Source: Rhodoligotrophos defluvii (GTDB taxonomy: Bacteria; Pseudomonadota; Alphaproteobacteria; Rhizobiales; Im1). Taken from it: a stretch of DNA of 64,000 nt. How positions within the stretch are numbered: position 1 is the stretch's first letter; the number at the start of each line of letters is the position of its first letter. The DNA lies in the NCBI RefSeq assembly GCF_005281615.1, contig NZ_SZZM01000001.1, positions 716,496 to 780,495 of the forward strand, given 5' to 3'. Below the pieces are notes generated by a model. It did no database searches and was not told where the DNA came from. It worked only from the letters and a program-made list of their open reading frames with translations. The translations under genes were made by a program, and so were the position numbers. This document shows, piece after piece, positions 9,908 to 18,747 of the stretch.

Positions 9908-10615
9908 TCAGCTGCGCTCGTCCAGCTGCCGGGAGATGATTGCCGAGAACTCGTCGGCGAAGTTCTCGAGCCGCGCGGCAATCTTGCCCATCTCGTTGCT
10001 GAGCTTGTTGTAGAATATCACCGCGGGAATGGCCGCGATCAGACCAATGGCTGTGGCAAATAGCGCTTCCGCGATACCCGGCGCCACCACCGCCAGGTTG
10101 GTGTTCTTGCTGGCCGCAATCGCCTGGAACGAGCTCATGATGCCCCATACGGTACCGAACAGGCCGATGAACGGCGCCGTGGACCCCACGGTCGCCAAGA
10201 ACAGGAGCCGGCTTTCCAGCCGCGACATCTCCTTCTGCAGCTGCACGTCCATCACCTTCTCGATGCGCTTCTGCACGCCGTGGAAGCCGGCGCGGATCGC
10301 GCTTTCCTGGCTGCGCTTCCACTCCCGCATCGCCGCCATGAACAGGGCCGCGGCCCCGTGATTGTTGCGAGGACCGAGGGTGAGATAGAGGTCCTCCAGC
10401 GACTGCCCCGACCAGAACATCTGCTCGAAGCGGTCGATGGCCCGCTTTGTCCGGGCGACCAGTGCATATTTCTCGAAGACGATGGCCCAGGTCCAGATCG
10501 AAGCAGCGATCAAACCCAACATCACGATCTTGACGACAATATGCGCCTGCCAAAACAGGGCGAGCAGCGAGTAATCAGCATGCTGCGCGGCGCTTTGAGC
10601 GAGCTCCACTTCCAT
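9908..10615 (-). CDS. tolQ: TolQ proton channel subunit
   Basis: Inner-membrane MotA/TolQ/ExbB family protein. Three membrane helices can be read: about residues 22-45, a second containing APFIGLFGTVWGIM, and a third with AIGLIAAIPAVIFYN, together with the conserved cytoplasmic segment between helices one and two. Length 235 fits. It is the first gene of tolQRAB; 268 bases separate it from ybgC, unlike E. coli where ybgC-tolQ are tightly linked, so a promoter with CtrA-like boxes probably lies there. Confidence 0.96.
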   Translation of the reverse strand: MEVELAQSAAQHADYSLLALFWQAHIVVKIVMLGLIAASIWTWAIVFEKYALVARTKRAIDRFEQMFWSGQSLEDLYLTLGPRNNHGAAALFMAAMREWKRSQESAIRAGFHGVQKRIEKVMDVQLQKEMSRLESRLLFLATVGSTAPFIGLFGTVWGIMSSFQAIAASKNTNLAVVAPGIAEALFATAIGLIAAIPAVIFYNKLSNEMGKIAARLENFADEFSAIISRQLDERS

Positions 10616-10676
10616 TCACTTCCTCGGATTTAGACCGGAACGCATGCCCGAGGCTTGCGCTGGCGCCTCCGCAGGC

Positions 10677-10684
10677 ATGGTTAA
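10677..10684 (-). promoter_or_regulatory. CtrA-like half-site upstream of tolQ
   Basis: Reads TTAACCAT on the minus strand, about 60 bases before the tolQ start codon. Single half-site; inference only. Confidence 0.3.
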
Positions 10685-10793
10685 TGCACCAAGCCCTTCA
10701 AACTTGTCCAAACTGCGGCGCATGAACATTCTGCCCGACCTCCGCCGCTGGACAGCGGCAAGATAACCATCCGTGTCACAGAAGCAGGACATG

Positions 10794-10809
10794 GTTAAGA
10801 AGCGATTTA
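10794..10809. promoter_or_regulatory. CtrA-like double site upstream of tolQ
   Basis: GTTAA and TTTA separated by seven bases, one mismatch from the CtrA pattern TTAA-N7-TTAA, and preceded by ATG so that the ATGGTTAA half-site is complete. It lies in the same ybgC-tolQ gap as the half-site at 10677. Confidence 0.35.
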
Positions 10810-10883
10810 CCGCAAATGCAAAAGAAGATGGACGGAGGAGAAATCAGCGCCTCAGCAACGGTTTGCACCGGGCTGGAGCATGA

Positions 10884-11345
10884 TCATGAAAGGCTGTCCA
10901 ACAGCTGCTGCGGAAGCCGGCGGGGTCGCCCGCGGCGGTCCACCACCGCCACCGTCACGGTGAGCACGAACAGGCGCTCCTCTCCCCGCAGGATCGTCTG
11001 TGAAAGCGTGAGGCGGGCTCTGGTTAACGCCACGGCATCCGTCACCACCTCCAGCACATCGTCCATCACCGCAGGCTTCAGGAAATCCGCCGTGAGCCTG
11101 CGCACCACGAACCCGAGCCCTCCTCCAGCGCCCTCTTCTCGCTCCATCAATTCATGGTGATGCAGGCCGATGAGCCGCAGCCAATCCGACCGGGCACGCT
11201 CGCAGAATTTCAGGTAATTGGCGTGGTAGACGAAGCCGGAGAAGTCCGTGTCCTCGTAGTAGACCCGGATCGGGAGCCGGTGCCGTCCGCCCTCGAGACG
11301 GCCGGCCAGATCCGGCCAGCGCTCATCGCTCGGCTTAGGAGGCAT
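10884..11345 (-). CDS. ybgC: Tol-Pal-associated acyl-CoA thioesterase YbgC
   Basis: Hotdog-fold thioesterase found with tol genes. The signature [24 protein letters not shown] holds the catalytic aspartate and the H-A-N-Y segment. Length 153 is normal. The ATG at 11345 overlaps the last codons of ruvB and has GGAGG nine bases upstream, so the two genes are translationally coupled. Its position between ruvB and tolQ is the usual alphaproteobacterial order. Confidence 0.94.
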   Translation of the reverse strand: MPPKPSDERWPDLAGRLEGGRHRLPIRVYYEDTDFSGFVYHANYLKFCERARSDWLRLIGLHHHELMEREEGAGGGLGFVVRRLTADFLKPAVMDDVLEVVTDAVALTRARLTLSQTILRGEERLFVLTVTVAVVDRRGRPRRLPQQLLDSLS

Positions 11346-12384
11346 CCCCGTCGTCCTCCACGAACAGGTCCGTCTGTGCCGTCGTGAGCCGGCCGGGTAC
11401 CGCCAACCCCAGGTGAGCGAACGCATGCGGTGTCAGCACCCGCCCGCGCGGCGTGCGGTTCACGAAACCCTGCTGGATGAGGAACGGCTCGATGATGTCC
11501 TCGATCGCATCCCGCGGCTCGCTCAGCGAGGCGGCCACCGTCTCGATCCCCACCGGCCCGCCGCCGAAATTCATCGCGATGCATTCGAGATAGCGCCGAT
11601 CGAGCATGTCGAGACCGCGCTTGTCCACTTCCAGCATCTGCAAGGCATCGTCGGCGGCTTTGGTGTCGATCCGCTCGATCCCCGCCACATTGGCGAAATC
11701 CCGCACACGGCGCAGCAGCCGGCCGGCAATGCGCGGCGTCCCCCGCGAGCGGCGGGCAATCTCGCGGGCACCGCTCTCGGTCATGGCCACGCCCAGCACC
11801 CGTGCGCCGCGGCTGACGATCCCGAGCAGCTCGTCCTCAGTATAGAAATCGAGCCGGATGGGAATGCCGAACCGATCGCGCAGAGGCGTGGTCAAGAGCC
11901 CTGAGCGCGTGGTGGCGCCGATCAATGTGAACCGGGCCAGGTCGATGCGCACCGACCGCGCGGCCGGTCCCTCGCCGATGATCAGGTCGAGCTGGAAGTC
12001 CTCCATGGCGGGGTAGAGGATTTCCTCGACCGCCGGACTTAGCCGATGGATCTCGTCGATGAACAGCACGTCGCGCTCTTCGAGATTGGTGAGCAGCGCC
12101 GCAAGATCGCCCGCCTTGGCGATCACCGGACCGGACGTCGCGCGGAAATTGACGCCGAGCTCACGGGCCACGATCTGCGCCAGCGTGGTCTTGCCGAGCC
12201 CCGGCGGACCGGCGAACAGCACATGGTCCAACGCCTCCCCCCGGGAACACGCCGCCTCGATGAACACGCGCAAATTCGCCTTCGCCCGGCTCTGGCCGAC
12301 GAAGTCCTCGAGCTTGAGCGGACGCAGGCTGCCCTCGCCTGCGTCTTCGTCCCGTTCGGCGCGGTCGACGAGACGTGCATTCAT
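11335..12384 (-). CDS. ruvB: Holliday junction branch-migration helicase RuvB
   Basis: AAA+ motor of the RuvAB complex. Walker A GPPGLGKT at 59-66, Walker B FIDEIH at 108-113, sensor and arginine-finger region [18 protein letters not shown], and the C-terminal winged-helix domain ([13 protein letters not shown]). Length 349. Its start overlaps the ruvA stop by four bases, and its end overlaps ybgC. Confidence 0.98.
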   Translation of the reverse strand: MNARLVDRAERDEDAGEGSLRPLKLEDFVGQSRAKANLRVFIEAACSRGEALDHVLFAGPPGLGKTTLAQIVARELGVNFRATSGPVIAKAGDLAALLTNLEERDVLFIDEIHRLSPAVEEILYPAMEDFQLDLIIGEGPAARSVRIDLARFTLIGATTRSGLLTTPLRDRFGIPIRLDFYTEDELLGIVSRGARVLGVAMTESGAREIARRSRGTPRIAGRLLRRVRDFANVAGIERIDTKAADDALQMLEVDKRGLDMLDRRYLECIAMNFGGGPVGIETVAASLSEPRDAIEDIIEPFLIQQGFVNRTPRGRVLTPHAFAHLGLAVPGRLTTAQTDLFVEDDGDAS

Positions 12385-13001
12385 GTGGCCAACTCCCGAA
12401 GCGCTGCGCGGATGAGCTGCTCGGTACGCGCCTCATCGCCCAGCTTGGCCATGGCGCTAGCAACCGCCTGGCCGGCCTGCACTTGGGCATAGCCCAGATT
12501 GACCAGCGCCGAAACCGCTTCGCTTGCCGCAGCGCCGCCGGCAATATTAGCCTCCGCCGCGGCTTGCAGACGGGCGAGGCCGGGGTCGGCGAGCACCAGA
12601 GCCGGTCCCTTGTCCTTGAGCTCGCTCACAATGCGCTGGGCAACCTTGGGGCCGATGCCCGGCGCGCGAGCGATGGAGGCCTTGTCTTGCATGGCAACCG
12701 CATTGGCAAGCTCCGTCGGACTCAGGGTGGAGAGCAAAGCCAGCGCCACCCGGGTGCCGACCCCCTGCACCGATTGCAGCAGCCGGAACCACTCCCGTTC
12801 CGTGGCCGTGGTGAAGCCGAACAACCGGATCATGTCCTCACGCACGTAAGTTTCGATCGCGAGCGTCGCCGGCTCACCCGGCCGCGGCAAGCCGGCGAGC
12901 GTCTTGGCCGAGCAGCTCACCTGATAGCCTACCCCCTGGACATCGATGATGACCCAGTCTTCGCCGAAGCTGTCCACCACGCCCCTGAGCTTGCCGATCA
13001 T
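12381..13001 (-). CDS. ruvA: Holliday junction DNA-binding protein RuvA
   Basis: Binds four-way junctions and loads RuvB. The N-terminal OB fold ([26 protein letters not shown]), two helix-hairpin-helix elements ([32 protein letters not shown]) and the C-terminal domain III that contacts RuvB are all present. Length 206. It lies 27 bases after ruvC. Confidence 0.97.
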   Translation of the reverse strand: MIGKLRGVVDSFGEDWVIIDVQGVGYQVSCSAKTLAGLPRPGEPATLAIETYVREDMIRLFGFTTATEREWFRLLQSVQGVGTRVALALLSTLSPTELANAVAMQDKASIARAPGIGPKVAQRIVSELKDKGPALVLADPGLARLQAAAEANIAGGAAASEAVSALVNLGYAQVQAGQAVASAMAKLGDEARTEQLIRAALRELAT

Positions 13002-13028
13002 GCACGCATCATCCTACCGAGAGGCTTT

Positions 13029-13547
13029 TCACACGCTGGCCCCCGCCAAGCGCCGCGCCCCATAGGCGCTGCGGTGATGGGCATGAGTAATCGCCACCGC
13101 CAGGGCATCGGCCGCATCGGCGCCCGTCACCCTGCAGCGGGCGAGCAGCAGCTGCACCATCTCGTGTACCTGCGTCTTCTCCGCATGGCCCGCCCCCACG
13201 ATCGCCTTCTTCACCGCGTTGGGCGCGTATTCGGAAACCGCAATGCCCGCCGAGGCCGGCACCAGCAGGGCGACCGCGCGCGCATGGCCCAGCTTAAGGG
13301 TGGCTCGTGCGTCCTTGTTGACGAACGTCTCCTCCACCGCTGCCTCGTGCGGCTGCCATTCCCGGATGATGGCGGTCAATTGGCCGTGCAGGTCAAGCAG
13401 CCGCTCGGCCAGCGATGCCTTGTCGTCCACCTTCAGCGTGCCGTGGGCGATGTGGCTGAGCCGGCTGCCGCATTGCTCTATGATGCCCCATCCGGTCCGT
13501 CTCAGGCCCGGATCGATGCCGATGATGCGAATCGCCAACTGCGCCAT
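13029..13547 (-). CDS. ruvC: Holliday junction resolvase RuvC
   Basis: Endonuclease that cuts junctions processed by RuvAB. The RNase H-like fold has its acidic residues in [13 protein letters not shown] (Asp12), EETFVN (near 70) and [12 protein letters not shown]. Length 172. First gene of ruvCAB-ybgC; 142 bases of divergent promoter separate it from the LysE gene. I found no clear alphaproteobacterial SOS box (GTTC-N7-GTTC) there. Confidence 0.97.
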   Translation of the reverse strand: MAQLAIRIIGIDPGLRRTGWGIIEQCGSRLSHIAHGTLKVDDKASLAERLLDLHGQLTAIIREWQPHEAAVEETFVNKDARATLKLGHARAVALLVPASAGIAVSEYAPNAVKKAIVGAGHAEKTQVHEMVQLLLARCRVTGADAADALAVAITHAHHRSAYGARRLAGASV

Positions 13548-13689
13548 GCAGGATCAATAGCGCAAAGGCAGGGTTGGCCAAAGCCGTTCCGGATGCCGTC
13601 CAATTCCGAGGCCCTCGGCGCCCTTGACCTGGCGCAGCCCGAGGCGGAAAGTGCCTCCGTAACCTCCACATGCGGGAAGGACGCCATCC

Positions 13690-14301
13690 ATGGAGCTGAC
13701 TGCGCTGCTGATTTTCGCCGGCGCCCTCGTCATTTCCGCGGGATCGCCGGGGCCTAGCATCGCCGCCCTGGTCGCGCGGGTGCTGGCGCGGGGTCCGCGC
13801 GACGTCCTGCCGTTTCTGGCAGCCATGTGGGTGGGAGAGGCGATCTGGCTGTCTCTGGCCGTGTGGGGGCTATCGGCCATCGCTCAGACCTTCCACCTCG
13901 TCTTCGTGGTGATCAAGTGGGCTGGCGTCGCCTACCTCATGTATCTCGCCTGGAGGATGTGGATCGCTCCCGCCAAGCTGGCAGATGGCGAGGTACCCGA
14001 GCGCGCCTCCCCGATCAGGATGTTTGCGGCCGGCATGGCGGTGACCCTGGGCAACCCGAAGATCATGATGTTCTACATGGCCCTGCTGCCGACCATTATC
14101 GATCTGCACAACCTGTCGGTTCTCGGCTGGCTCGAGCTCACCGCGACCATGATGCTGGTGCTGATCCTGATCGACTTGGCCTGGGTGGTCCTTGCCGCCC
14201 GCGCGCGGCTGCTTCTGAAGAGCCCGCGCGCCGTCCGCATCGCCAACCGTTGCAGCGCCGGGCTCATGGCCGGCGCCGCCACCGCCATCGCCACCAAATA
14301 G
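13690..14301 (+). CDS. LysE/RhtB family amino acid exporter
   Basis: Inner-membrane protein of 203 residues with about six hydrophobic segments. The N-terminal GALVISAGSPGPSIAALVAR matches the LysE-type first helix and re-entrant loop, and AVTLGNPKIMMFYMALLP matches the family's second conserved motif. Such proteins export lysine, threonine, homoserine or related compounds; the substrate cannot be told from sequence. It stands alone on the plus strand between ruvC and the DUF882 gene. Confidence 0.88.
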   Translation: MELTALLIFAGALVISAGSPGPSIAALVARVLARGPRDVLPFLAAMWVGEAIWLSLAVWGLSAIAQTFHLVFVVIKWAGVAYLMYLAWRMWIAPAKLADGEVPERASPIRMFAAGMAVTLGNPKIMMFYMALLPTIIDLHNLSVLGWLELTATMMLVLILIDLAWVVLAARARLLLKSPRAVRIANRCSAGLMAGAATAIATK

Positions 14302-14340
14302 AACCCTACGATCACCCCTTGGCCGCAAACGCGAACCATC

Positions 14341-14364
14341 CCTCCCCGGCACGCCGGGAAGGGA
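14341..14364. terminator. GC-rich hairpin between convergent genes
   Basis: A near-perfect inverted repeat (CCCTCCCCGGC against GCCGGGAAGGG, one mismatch) lies between the LysE gene and the oppositely oriented DUF882 gene. There is no T-run on either side, so it may be only a weak bidirectional terminator. Confidence 0.35.
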
Positions 14365-14386
14365 TGAACTGTGGAGAGTGACAGGC

Positions 14387-16117
14387 TTATTCCTGGAACG
14401 ACAGGGGCTGCGGCTCGTCCGAACGCATCCGGGCCATGGTCACCATGGGATTGGGCTGGCTCAGATCTACGGCATAGCTGTCCATCCGCGGCCCCTTGGC
14501 CGCGCCGTTGATCGTGGTCTGCTGATGCCGCGACATGAGCAAGTTGCCCTTGTCCGCACGGTTGATGACCGGGCCGCCGGACTGCGCCTGTCCATCATCC
14601 GTAACCGGCACCGTCTCCGGGTCGAACGGCAGGAACAGCCGGGTCAGCTCGCTCAGCACTGGTGGCAGGAACGAGAACTCGCCCTTCTCCGCCGTGGGCG
14701 CCTCCAAGGTCACCGTCGAGGTGGTGGCGGGCTCGTTCAAGCCCAACTCCTTCGAGGCGTTCGAGTTGAAGAAATGAGGCTTCAGAGAGAACTTGAGGTT
14801 CTGTTCCTTCCAGAACGCCTCCGGCGTCACGCTGGCCTGCACGGCGCCAATACCGAGCGGGCGCGACATGGCACCGGTCATGGGATGGCCGCCGGAGCCG
14901 AGCGAGGTCTTGCCTTCGCCAGAGAAGGGTCGAGCAAACGACTGCCGCTCAGGTGGCGGCGCAGAGGCGGGCTCCACCTGCACGCTTCCGGGCTGGCTCG
15001 ACTGCGGCTTCACGCTCGCCGAAATGGTGGGCGTGGAGATCGGACCGCTCGGGGCCGCGTCGGGCTTTGCGGTCGGCACGACGGGCACGGCAGGCTCCGC
15101 CGGTGCACCAGACGCAGCAGGTGCCGGCGCCGGCTCGGCCGGAGCGCTTTGCGCCACGGTCGTCTCAACCGGTTGCGGGGCCGGTTCTGCCGGTTCCGGG
15201 GTTGCCAGCTTCGGCTTGCTCCGCGGCAGAGGCACGTCCGGAACCACAGCGCTCTTCGCCGGCGCACTCTCCGGCTTTGCCTCTTCCGCAGCCGGTGCGG
15301 TCTCGGCGATATCGGCAGGGGCGGACTGGATGGGCGCCGTCACTGGCGTAGCCAGCTGTGTGCTCTGCGATGACCCCGTGAGCTTCGAGATCAAGGACGC
15401 CAGCGTGCCGGTGCTCTGGGTTCCATCCTCGTCCTCGGCCGTCATCACCGGCTCGGACCGCTTCTGCGGACCGCGCGGCGCATTCTTCATGATCGCGGCG
15501 AATTCCTGCTTCGGTATGGCCGGCCAGTGGCGCACACGTCCGGTGTCGACATGCACGAACCCCAACGGGCCGGACCGCGGATAATAGCCGACGCCGCCGA
15601 TCTGTCGCACGAGAGCCGAATTGCGAAGCTTCTTCGTCGGCACGTCCGGGAAGTAAATGTCCATAGCCTGTCCGCGGCTATGCATGCTCTTCCTCGCGAC
15701 GTTGCGGCCGATCTTCCTCAGCATCGCGTTCGTCGCCTCATTGCGATAGCCGCAGATCACATGCACCGGCTTCTTGGAGCCAAGCTCCTGGTGCAGCTCC
15801 CACACGAGATCGATCACTTCTGGATCGATCTTGATGACCTCGTTCCTCCGCCAATCGCGCAGGAAGTGGTTGAGCTGACGAAGGGCTGAGGGGATGTAGC
15901 GGCCATCCTTCTTGTAGGTGACCGTCAGGCTCTCCTTGGTGTGAACCATGTAAAGGGAAAGGGTGCGCGTGTCGTCCACAGCATTCAGCTGGTTGACAGG
16001 CATTGACAGCACCCCAACGGTGCCAATAGCAGCAAACAAACAGGCTACGGCCAAGCGTCGTGCTTTTGATCGCAAAGAGCTGTTCCGTCTCGTTTGATAG
16101 GACGCGTAAAACGCCAC
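14387..16117 (-). CDS. DUF882 / M15-like peptidoglycan-associated protein with long tail
   Basis: An N-terminal membrane helix or signal (about residues 23-43) is followed by a YcbK/DUF882 domain of the peptidase M15 type: VHTKESLTVTYKKDG, VICGYRNEATNAMLR, HSRGQAMDIYFP and GVGYYPRSGPLGFVHVDTG, which carry the His and Asp ligands expected of a zinc carboxypeptidase fold. The C-terminal 350 residues are a low-complexity Pro/Ala/Ser region of unknown role. Total 576, far longer than E. coli YcbK. Start is GTG with a poor ribosome site. It lies downstream of the L,D-transpeptidase on the same strand, which suggests a shared cell-wall role. Confidence 0.85.
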   Translation of the reverse strand: MAFYASYQTRRNSSLRSKARRLAVACLFAAIGTVGVLSMPVNQLNAVDDTRTLSLYMVHTKESLTVTYKKDGRYIPSALRQLNHFLRDWRRNEVIKIDPEVIDLVWELHQELGSKKPVHVICGYRNEATNAMLRKIGRNVARKSMHSRGQAMDIYFPDVPTKKLRNSALVRQIGGVGYYPRSGPLGFVHVDTGRVRHWPAIPKQEFAAIMKNAPRGPQKRSEPVMTAEDEDGTQSTGTLASLISKLTGSSQSTQLATPVTAPIQSAPADIAETAPAAEEAKPESAPAKSAVVPDVPLPRSKPKLATPEPAEPAPQPVETTVAQSAPAEPAPAPAASGAPAEPAVPVVPTAKPDAAPSGPISTPTISASVKPQSSQPGSVQVEPASAPPPERQSFARPFSGEGKTSLGSGGHPMTGAMSRPLGIGAVQASVTPEAFWKEQNLKFSLKPHFFNSNASKELGLNEPATTSTVTLEAPTAEKGEFSFLPPVLSELTRLFLPFDPETVPVTDDGQAQSGGPVINRADKGNLLMSRHQQTTINGAAKGPRMDSYAVDLSQPNPMVTMARMRSDEPQPLSFQE

Positions 16118-16478
16118 AACGTTTACCGGGAACCCCGCTAGAGGCTGTATTCCCCGCTCCTCTTAAGGGCAATCATTACCCGCCGACGCCGATGAGCACA
16201 AGAGGTAGGCGATCCAAGCTCCCCCGAGCCCCATTACGTGAGACGGCTGCTATCGCGTGTCAGTTTGCGGCGGCCATGATTAAGGATGGGTTAATGCAAA
16301 CCCAGAAATCCCAAAGGATCTGGTGAGCCCTGCTTCACCAGATCTGAACAGTTCTAGATTGCACACAGCTGCATCAGTAAAAAATAACTAAAATTGCCAA
16401 GAATAGAGAAATCCCGCAGGAAACTCAACCAGTTAGCAGAAATATAGAGGCCGAATGTCGCAGAAGTTGCATTTAGCC
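16118..16478. other. Intergenic region, 361 bases
   Basis: Lower in GC than its surroundings, between the DUF882 gene start and the L,D-transpeptidase stop. It holds a strong hairpin (16317-16344) and a GGGTT/AACCC inverted repeat at 16288-16303 that includes GGTTAA. No convincing open reading frame. Confidence 0.6.
16317..16344 (-). terminator. Probable terminator after the L,D-transpeptidase gene
   Basis: A perfect 10-base-pair inverted repeat (GATCTGGTGA / TCACCAGATC, 8-base loop) about 135 bases beyond the stop codon, followed on the minus strand by CTTTGGGATTTC. Confidence 0.5.
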
Positions 16479-18653
16479 CTATTGCAGTGAAACGAGGCCG
16501 CCCTGCATGGCCTTCGCCAGCTTCGCATCGCGTCCATAGATGTCGTTGTAATAGCGGATGGACCCATCGCTGTCTGGCCAGGCCGTCATGTAGACCAAAT
16601 GCACATCAACCCTGTGCTTCAGCCGCACGCCGTTGTTCTTCCCGGTCGCAATGGCCTTGGCGATCTGCTCGGCGGTCCAGCCGTCGCGCGAAAGCAGTAC
16701 CTCCGCCAGCCGGCGCGGATCTTGAACGCGCACACAGCCATGGCTGAAGTCGCGCTCAGCCCTGCTGAACAGTCCCTTCGAGGGCGTATCGTGCAGATAG
16801 ACCGCATGACTGTTCGGGAACAGGAACTTCATTTCGCCCAAGGCGTTCGCCCGCCCCGGAGGCTGCCGCACGCTTGCCACCGGCGTCCGCTCCGAATACT
16901 TGCGCCAGTCGATCGAAGCGGAGTTCACGACCCGGCTGCGCGTATTGAGCACCTCATAGCCGCTGCGCGTGAGATAGCCGGGATCACGCCGAAGCCTCGG
17001 CAGCATTTCGTTGGCCACGATCGAGCGCGGCACGTACCAGTACGGGTTGAACTCGATCGTCTCCATGACGTCGCTGAACGCCGGCGTCTGGTTGGTCTGG
17101 GTGCCTATCACCACCCGAGCCCGATGGATCTCGGCGCCGTCCTCGACTACGCTGACCTCGAACGCTGGCTGGTTCACCAGCACATACCGATCGCCGAGCT
17201 CGCGCGGCAGCCAACGCGCCCGTTCCATGTTCAACAGCAGCTTCTGGATCTTGGCAGCGTGGGACGTGCTGTTGAAGGCAGCCACCGTGCGCTTGCCGAC
17301 GATGCCGTCGGGCTTGAGGCCTTCCCGCTTCTGGAAAGCCTTGATGCCGTCCATGACTTCCTGGTCATAGAGCATCGGGTCCACAGGCGGTGTTCCGGTC
17401 GGGCCAACCGGTGCCGCGTTCGCATCGGCGCTGGCCACCACAACGCCGGCGAGGGACCCCCGTCCGCTGCCGGCGGCGCCGCCAGCCTCGATGGGATCCG
17501 GCCTGATGGTCGACAGCCGGTCTATGGCGACGTCGTCCTCGTGCGTCAGATTGGTCGATGGTCCGTCGGCAGGGGCCGATGCCTCGGTGATCGTGATGTG
17601 GCTGTCGAGCAGTCCGAGCGAGGCCAGGCGGATTCTCAGATTGGGCACCCGCTCGTCCCGCATGCCGAGTGTAATCACCGATCCTGGCTCGAGCTGCGGC
17701 AGCGACGCAACGGCAGCCTCGCTCGCGCGCAGCCGGTGCAGCTCGGCCTTGAGGGCTTGGTAGGCGGCAGTCGTCGGATGCAGCGATGCCAGGTAGCTGC
17801 CGGGCTGTTTGGCCTGGTTCAGCTCGGCGAGCATTTCCTCCGGCGCGAGCTTCGGCGGCTTCAGATCGTTGAAGCGCGTGATCTTGTTCGGCTCGATGCG
17901 GCCGCTCCTCGCATGGCGCGCATATTTCAGGGCAGCAGCCGTGACCTCGAGGTCAAGCCTGGCAAGCGCCTTCGGGCTCGTCACGAGCCGGGTGCCGTCA
18001 TCCCCGAAGCTGCTGAGGGAAGCCGGCAAATAGTCCTGCGCGTTGAGGCCCTCCTCGTCTGCCGAAGCCATGACGGAGAGCATGTCGCGGGCACGCTGGT
18101 TCAATCCCCTGACGCCCACCCATGCCGGGATGTAGTCGCGCGCCTTGTAGTAGGCCAGGATCGCGCTCCGCTCTTCCGATGTCACGCGAAGGGCCGGCAG
18201 GCTATCGTCGCTCAGCTGCGCGAGGATGGCGTCCGAAACAGGATCGCCCAGCTTCACCTTGGCGAGATCGACGTCCTTGAGTGGCACCAGCGGGGCCGGC
18301 ATGTAGACGGTGATGTCCGAGGAAGAGCCTGCGGAAGGCTCGCCATCCGGATCGATGTTTTCCTCGCGCCGCGGCTGCTGCCGCCGGGTCACGCGCGACG
18401 TTGCTCTCTGCGACCGGACGTTTTGCGCAGGCCGAGCCCGCGATTGAACAGCAAGCTGGGGCCCGGCCCATCCCGAGCTGCGGGAGACGAGCGATCCGCT
18501 GGGGCGCTGGCTGCCCGCCTGGAATGCCTGCTCGAACCAGTTGCGGCCTGCGAAGTTCTGGCTGCGGACAGCCTCTGCCGATGCTTCGGTATTTTGCCAT
18601 GCCGCGAGAATCGTGCACGCCAATATACTGAGCCTGAGGGCGGCTTTAGTCAC
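16479..18653 (-). CDS. L,D-transpeptidase, YcbB/LdtD type
   Basis: Makes 3-3 cross-links in peptidoglycan in the periplasm. A signal peptide (residues 1-27) is followed by a disordered stretch, the scaffold domain found in YcbB, a peptidoglycan-binding domain (DGIKAFQKREGLKPDGIVGKRT) and the YkuD catalytic domain, whose SHGCVRVQDP motif holds His638 and the nucleophile Cys640. Length 724 is close to large rhizobial members. The start is GTG with GGAGGA five bases upstream. The sigma-54 regulator gene lies 94 bases upstream on the same strand. L,D-cross-links dominate polar-growing Rhizobiales, so this is likely a major enzyme. Confidence 0.93.
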   Translation of the reverse strand: MTKAALRLSILACTILAAWQNTEASAEAVRSQNFAGRNWFEQAFQAGSQRPSGSLVSRSSGWAGPQLAVQSRARPAQNVRSQRATSRVTRRQQPRREENIDPDGEPSAGSSSDITVYMPAPLVPLKDVDLAKVKLGDPVSDAILAQLSDDSLPALRVTSEERSAILAYYKARDYIPAWVGVRGLNQRARDMLSVMASADEEGLNAQDYLPASLSSFGDDGTRLVTSPKALARLDLEVTAAALKYARHARSGRIEPNKITRFNDLKPPKLAPEEMLAELNQAKQPGSYLASLHPTTAAYQALKAELHRLRASEAAVASLPQLEPGSVITLGMRDERVPNLRIRLASLGLLDSHITITEASAPADGPSTNLTHEDDVAIDRLSTIRPDPIEAGGAAGSGRGSLAGVVVASADANAAPVGPTGTPPVDPMLYDQEVMDGIKAFQKREGLKPDGIVGKRTVAAFNSTSHAAKIQKLLLNMERARWLPRELGDRYVLVNQPAFEVSVVEDGAEIHRARVVIGTQTNQTPAFSDVMETIEFNPYWYVPRSIVANEMLPRLRRDPGYLTRSGYEVLNTRSRVVNSASIDWRKYSERTPVASVRQPPGRANALGEMKFLFPNSHAVYLHDTPSKGLFSRAERDFSHGCVRVQDPRRLAEVLLSRDGWTAEQIAKAIATGKNNGVRLKHRVDVHLVYMTAWPDSDGSIRYYNDIYGRDAKLAKAMQGGLVSLQ

Positions 18654-18747
18654 AACATTCCTCCGCTGACTGGCCCGAGCGACGCTAGACGCCGGTCATG
18701 GCGCCCGCAATATGCTCAAGCTCTACCATGCGAAAACAAACTAACTG

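Noticed and set aside
13548-13689. SOS (LexA) box before ruvC
   Set aside because: GTTCCGGATGCCGTCC resembles GTTC-N7-GTTC, but the spacing is eight and the second half is GTCC.
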